From positions 1,922,001-1,986,000 of the forward strand of contig NZ_JALJZT010000002.1 in the NCBI RefSeq assembly GCF_024171405.1: a DNA stretch of 64,000 nt, read 5' to 3'. The stretch is from Qipengyuania citrea (GTDB taxonomy: Bacteria > Pseudomonadota > Alphaproteobacteria > Sphingomonadales > Sphingomonadaceae). The notes under the pieces were generated by a model. The model worked only from the letters and a program-made list of their open reading frames with translations. It was not told where the DNA came from and searched no databases. Shown here in pieces: positions 60,898 to 64,000 of this stretch. Each line of letters begins with the position of its first letter. Position 1 is the stretch's first letter. The position numbers and the translations under genes are program-made.

Positions 60898-61500
60898 TCA
60901 GAAACTCCAGCTTTGCGGCCGGTCGAATGCGCCAAGCCGCGGGATACCCATTTCGGCAAGCGGGATCAGCGCCAGCGCGCTCCCCGATTTGCGGCCGGTG
61001 GCGAGGCGGGTGACGCCGCGCTCGACCATGCCGGTTACGATCCGTCCGCCTTCGGCGACCAGCTTGGCCAACGCTGCGGGCGCGTGTTCGATGGCCCCGT
61101 CGACCAGCACCAGCGTGTAATCGCCGCGCTTGGCGCCATTGGCCGCCTTCTCGGGCGTGACGGTGTCGAGCTTGCCGACCAGCGGCTCGACCAGCACGGG
61201 CAGGTAGCCGCTGCCGCCATCGATCACCAGCACGCGGTCATCCATGCTGGGCCGGGCTTCGGCGAGCATGGCACCATGAAACAGCGGAGCGGGCAGGAAC
61301 CCGCCGCTTTCGAGCCGAATCGCGCGGTCCATATAGGCGATCGACTTGGCCCCCTCGGGCACGAAATCCTCGCGCGCGACGCTCGCCATGCGCTCGAGCA
61401 CGAAGCCGTCGTTGACACCGCTGGTGCGCAGCTGGCTGTCGATCATCGCCTTGCGGGCGGCCGTGTAGTCGGGGCGGGTGGTGGTCAGGGTCATGGTCAT
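60898..61500 (-). CDS. PCMT-like methyltransferase-fold protein
   Basis: The 200-residue protein matches protein-L-isoaspartate O-methyltransferase in ARKAMIDSQLRTSGV, AREDFVP and the overall fold, but the SAM motif reads VLVIDGGSGYLP rather than VLEIGTGSGYQ, and the GQTIS.P substrate segment is replaced by GFLPAPLFHGAML. It may therefore have lost isoaspartate repair activity. ATG at 61500 is used. Its stop abuts the TolC-type start, a coupling that suggests a linked role. Confidence 0.82.
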   Translation of the reverse strand: MTMTLTTTRPDYTAARKAMIDSQLRTSGVNDGFVLERMASVAREDFVPEGAKSIAYMDRAIRLESGGFLPAPLFHGAMLAEARPSMDDRVLVIDGGSGYLPVLVEPLVGKLDTVTPEKAANGAKRGDYTLVLVDGAIEHAPAALAKLVAEGGRIVTGMVERGVTRLATGRKSGSALALIPLAEMGIPRLGAFDRPQSWSF

Positions 61501-61646
61501 TTCCGCGAGCTGTATTACATCAATAACACGCTTATGCAAGCTCCGGTTGCCTTAGGCGTATGGCCTCTCCGGGCCAAGCGCTTTGACCGATGGCGGCAAA
61601 CCTGACTATCGGGGAGCGCAAATCTGCAACATGGGAATTTGCGGCG

Positions 61647-63173
61647 ATGAGCGACATGACCGTCATCAGTGAAAACGACCTGATCGAGAGCGTTGCCGAC
61701 GCGCTCCAGTATATCTCCTATTACCATCCGATGGACTATATCCGAGCGCTGGGCGAGGCCTATGAGGCCGAGAAGGGCCCCGCTGCCAAGGATGCGATCG
61801 CGCAGATCCTCACCAACAGCCGGATGTGCGCCGAGGGGCACCGCCCGCTGTGCCAGGACACCGGGATCGTCAACGTCTTCGTCAAATGGGGGATGAACTG
61901 CCGGCTCGACAGTACGCGCTCGCTGCAGGACGTCGTCGATGAGGGGGTGCGCCGCGCCTACAACCACCCCGAAAACAAGCTGCGCGCCTCGATCCTCGCC
62001 GATCCCGCCTTCACCCGCCGCAACACGCGCGACAACACGCCCTGCGTCCTGTCGGTCGAAATGGTGCCCGGCAGTACGGTTGAAATCGACGTTGCCGCCA
62101 AGGGCGGGGGCAGCGAGAACAAGTCCAAGTTCAAGATGATGAACCCGAGCGACAATATCGTCGACTGGGTGATCGAGCAGATTCCCTCGATGGGTGCGGG
62201 TTGGTGCCCTCCGGGAATGCTCGGCATCGGCATCGGCGGCACCGCGGAGCATTGCGTGAAGCTGGCGAAGCAGAGCCTGATGGATCCGATCGACATGGGC
62301 CAACTCAAGCAGCGCGGCGCACAGAACGATATCGAGCAATTGCGCATCGACATCTTCGACGCGGTGAATGCCATGGGGGTGGGCGCGCAGGGCCTTGGCG
62401 GACTTGCCACCGTGCTCGACGTGAAAATCCTCGACGCGCCCTGCCATGCGGCGGGCAAGCCGGTGGCGATGATCCCCAATTGCGCCGCTACGCGCCATGC
62501 GCATTTCACGCTCGACGGCTCGGGACCCGCCTATCTCGAGCCGCCCAAGCTGGACGATTATCCGCAAGTGACCTGGCAGCCCGACAGCGCCGCCCGGCGC
62601 GTCGATCTAGGCACGTTGACGCCGGCGGAAGTGGAAAGCTGGAACCATGGCGACCGCCTGCTGCTGTCGGGCAAGATGCTGACTGGGCGCGATGCCGCGC
62701 ACAAACGCATCAAGGACATGCTGGATGCAGGCGAGGAGTTGCCGGTCGAGTTCAAGGGGCGCGCGATATACTATGTCGGTCCGGTCGACCCAGTGATGGG
62801 CGAAGTCGTCGGTCCGGCCGGCCCCACCACCGCCACGCGGATGGACAAGTTCACCGACATGATGCTCGACCTCGGGCTGCTCGCGATGATCGGCAAGGCC
62901 GAGCGCGGCCATGATGCGGTCGAAGTAATCAGCCGGTTCAAGGTCGCCTACCTCATGGCGACCGGCGGGGCGGCCTATCTCGTCAGCCGCGCGATCAAGG
63001 GCGCGGAAGTGGTGGCTTTCGAGGACTTGGGGATGGAAGCGATCTACGAATTCGAGGTCCAGGACATGCCCGTAACGGTCGCGGTCGATGCGGCGGGCAA
63101 CAATGTCCACACGCTCGCGCCTGCCGAATGGCGACGCCGCATTGCTGCTGGAAATCTCGAACCTGCGGAATAA
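61647..63173 (+). CDS. Fumarate hydratase class I
   Basis: The 508-residue enzyme interconverts fumarate and malate with a 4Fe-4S cluster. Cysteine ligands appear in LCQDTGIVNVFV and further along (NCAATRHAHF; CHAAGKP), with the C-terminal domain MDPxDMGxxKxRGA-type segment and GPVDPVMGEVVGPAGPTTATRMD in part. ATG at 61647 (MSDMTVISEND) is chosen with GGGAA upstream; an earlier in-frame ATG adds 19 residues. It should be oxygen-sensitive, so erpA in this window is relevant. Confidence 0.93.
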   Translation: MSDMTVISENDLIESVADALQYISYYHPMDYIRALGEAYEAEKGPAAKDAIAQILTNSRMCAEGHRPLCQDTGIVNVFVKWGMNCRLDSTRSLQDVVDEGVRRAYNHPENKLRASILADPAFTRRNTRDNTPCVLSVEMVPGSTVEIDVAAKGGGSENKSKFKMMNPSDNIVDWVIEQIPSMGAGWCPPGMLGIGIGGTAEHCVKLAKQSLMDPIDMGQLKQRGAQNDIEQLRIDIFDAVNAMGVGAQGLGGLATVLDVKILDAPCHAAGKPVAMIPNCAATRHAHFTLDGSGPAYLEPPKLDDYPQVTWQPDSAARRVDLGTLTPAEVESWNHGDRLLLSGKMLTGRDAAHKRIKDMLDAGEELPVEFKGRAIYYVGPVDPVMGEVVGPAGPTTATRMDKFTDMMLDLGLLAMIGKAERGHDAVEVISRFKVAYLMATGGAAYLVSRAIKGAEVVAFEDLGMEAIYEFEVQDMPVTVAVDAAGNNVHTLAPAEWRRRIAAGNLEPAE

Positions 63174-63250
63174 CAGCCGCTCGACCAACCGCAGAGCCTG
63201 TTCGACCGCCGCGCTGGCATTTGCGGGCGCGAAGGGGCACATCGCAAACC

Positions 63251-64000
63251 GTGCCAATCGATGAACGCCAGATGAATCCCGAAAGCGAGCGCCTGTCCGG
63301 CAAGGTCGTCCTCGCCTCCATGGTGGGGGTGTGGCTGTGCTATTTCCTCCTGATCACCTTGCGCGGCGTGGTCGTCGGGCTCGAGTTCCAGGACGAGCTG
63401 CTATGGCGGCGCGCATTGGTTTGCGTTGTCGGCGTGGCCATGACCGGGCTTCTTTGGCTCGTCCTGCGGGTGGTCGAGAACCGCTCGCTCGGCATCAAGA
63501 TCGCGGTCACGCTGGTTGTCGCGATGCCCGGTGCGATCATGATCGCGCAGGCGAACCGCTGGATATTCAGTTCGATCGAAGCCAAGGTCGAGGAGCAGAT
63601 GGGCAAGGAGCGCGGTATTGCCCTGCGCCGCGACGATGCCGGCAATCTCCTCATCGACCTGCCCCGCACGAAGATGGGCGAAGATGTCGAGCAGGCCGAA
63701 GAGGCCGTTCCGCAAAGCGTGCTTATCTCGCCCGCTCCGACCGCACTCGACCAGTGGAAGATGACCTTCGACTTCGCGATCGGACGCTATTTCATCCTGC
63801 TGGCCTGGGCGTCGCTGTTTCTCGCCCTGCTGGCCGGTGCGCAGGCACGCGCGGCCGAGCGGCGCGGCGAACGCTTCCGCACGGCGGCCAAGGCGGCGGA
63901 ACTGCGATCGCTGCGCTATCAGGTCAATCCGCACTTCCTGTTCAACACGCTCAATTCGCTGTCGGCGCTGGTGATGACCGGCAAGGCGGACCGGGCCGAA
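63251..64000 (+). CDS. LytS-type sensor histidine kinase, truncated by the right edge
   Basis: The open frame continues past the window with no stop. It starts at GTG 63251 or ATG 63272 and has three to four transmembrane segments (about residues 19-36, 55-72, 81-100 and 180-200), with a periplasmic loop between the last two. After a short helix comes LRSLRYQVNPHFLFNTLNSLS, the phospho-accepting His region of the His_kinase (PF06580) family. A LytTR-type response regulator would be expected next, beyond the edge. Confidence 0.85.
   Translation, partial: MPIDERQMNPESERLSGKVVLASMVGVWLCYFLLITLRGVVVGLEFQDELLWRRALVCVVGVAMTGLLWLVLRVVENRSLGIKIAVTLVVAMPGAIMIAQANRWIFSSIEAKVEEQMGKERGIALRRDDAGNLLIDLPRTKMGEDVEQAEEAVPQSVLISPAPTALDQWKMTFDFAIGRYFILLAWASLFLALLAGAQARAAERRGERFRTAAKAAELRSLRYQVNPHFLFNTLNSLSALVMTGKADRAE

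Overview
The window looks like chromosomal DNA of an alphaproteobacterium of the order Sphingomonadales, probably near Erythrobacteraceae. This is inferred from high GC, Sphingomonad-type proteins (a DUF1013/TrcR-like regulator, DUF1192, DUF1491, a PopZ-like DUF2497 protein, CarD, bactofilin) and a Caulobacter-like origin-proximal gene order. I see no rRNA, tRNA, CRISPR array, prophage or insertion sequence. Genes are packed tightly, with many ATGA, GTGA or 8-base overlaps, and no gene-free stretch exceeds 300 bases.

Layout. 1-6.0 kb (minus strand): a secreted cysteine-containing protein cut by the left edge, then coq7, dsbB, ctpA, envC-like, rlmH, rsfS and nadD, transcribed from nadD towards coq7. 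6.3-7.8 kb: an M23 endopeptidase overlapping a bactofilin. 7.9-14.2 kb (minus): acyl-CoA ligase, TrcR-like regulator, a glycosyltransferase/metallophosphoesterase pair resembling agt-plcP of phosphate-starvation lipid remodelling, a GST and a quinone oxidoreductase. 14.3-20.4 kb (plus): DUF1192, clpA, a ligase-associated nuclease with an ATP-dependent DNA ligase, DUF1275. 20.4-24.9 kb (minus): DUF167, gamma carbonic anhydrase, two GNATs, hemB, a third M23 protein. 25.1-32.1 kb (plus): Suv3-like helicase, S4 protein, fdxA, BrkB, carD, two tandem exported GIN-domain proteins and a small lipoprotein. 32.1-37.9 kb: sua5, acyl-CoA dehydrogenase, a sorbosone-dehydrogenase-like propeller, free-methionine sulfoxide reductase, glycine-zipper protein.

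37.9-56 kb is the replication-origin region. parB, parA, rsmG, mnmG and mnmE lie on the minus strand and carry three parS-type palindromes. A dienelactone hydrolase / glutamate-synthase-like / NTF2-like operon follows, then a small ATPase, rho, hemJ and hemE. The hemE-PPDK-regulator gap (50.08-50.36 kb) is a strong oriC candidate: an AT-rich patch, DnaA-box-like 9-mers and six GANTC sites. Rightward genes (PPDK regulator, maf, aroE, coaE, dnaQ, hpf, thioesterase, DUF1491, SleB-type hydrolase) run away from it on the plus strand.

56.4-64 kb: xth, erpA, CBS protein, small membrane protein, 2Fe-2S protein, PopZ-like protein, TolC-type channel with a PCMT-like partner, class I fumarase, and a LytS-type histidine kinase cut by the right edge. 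Recurring themes are cell-wall remodelling (three LytM/M23 proteins, bactofilin, SleB, CtpA), chromosome origin biology (parABS, oriC, PopZ-like) and haem synthesis (hemB, hemE, hemJ). The most interesting leads are the origin, the plcP-agt pair with its Pho-box-like leader, the GIN-domain tandem behind a palindromic operator, the DLH/glutamate-synthase-like/NTF2 operon and the degenerate PCMT fused transcriptionally to TolC.
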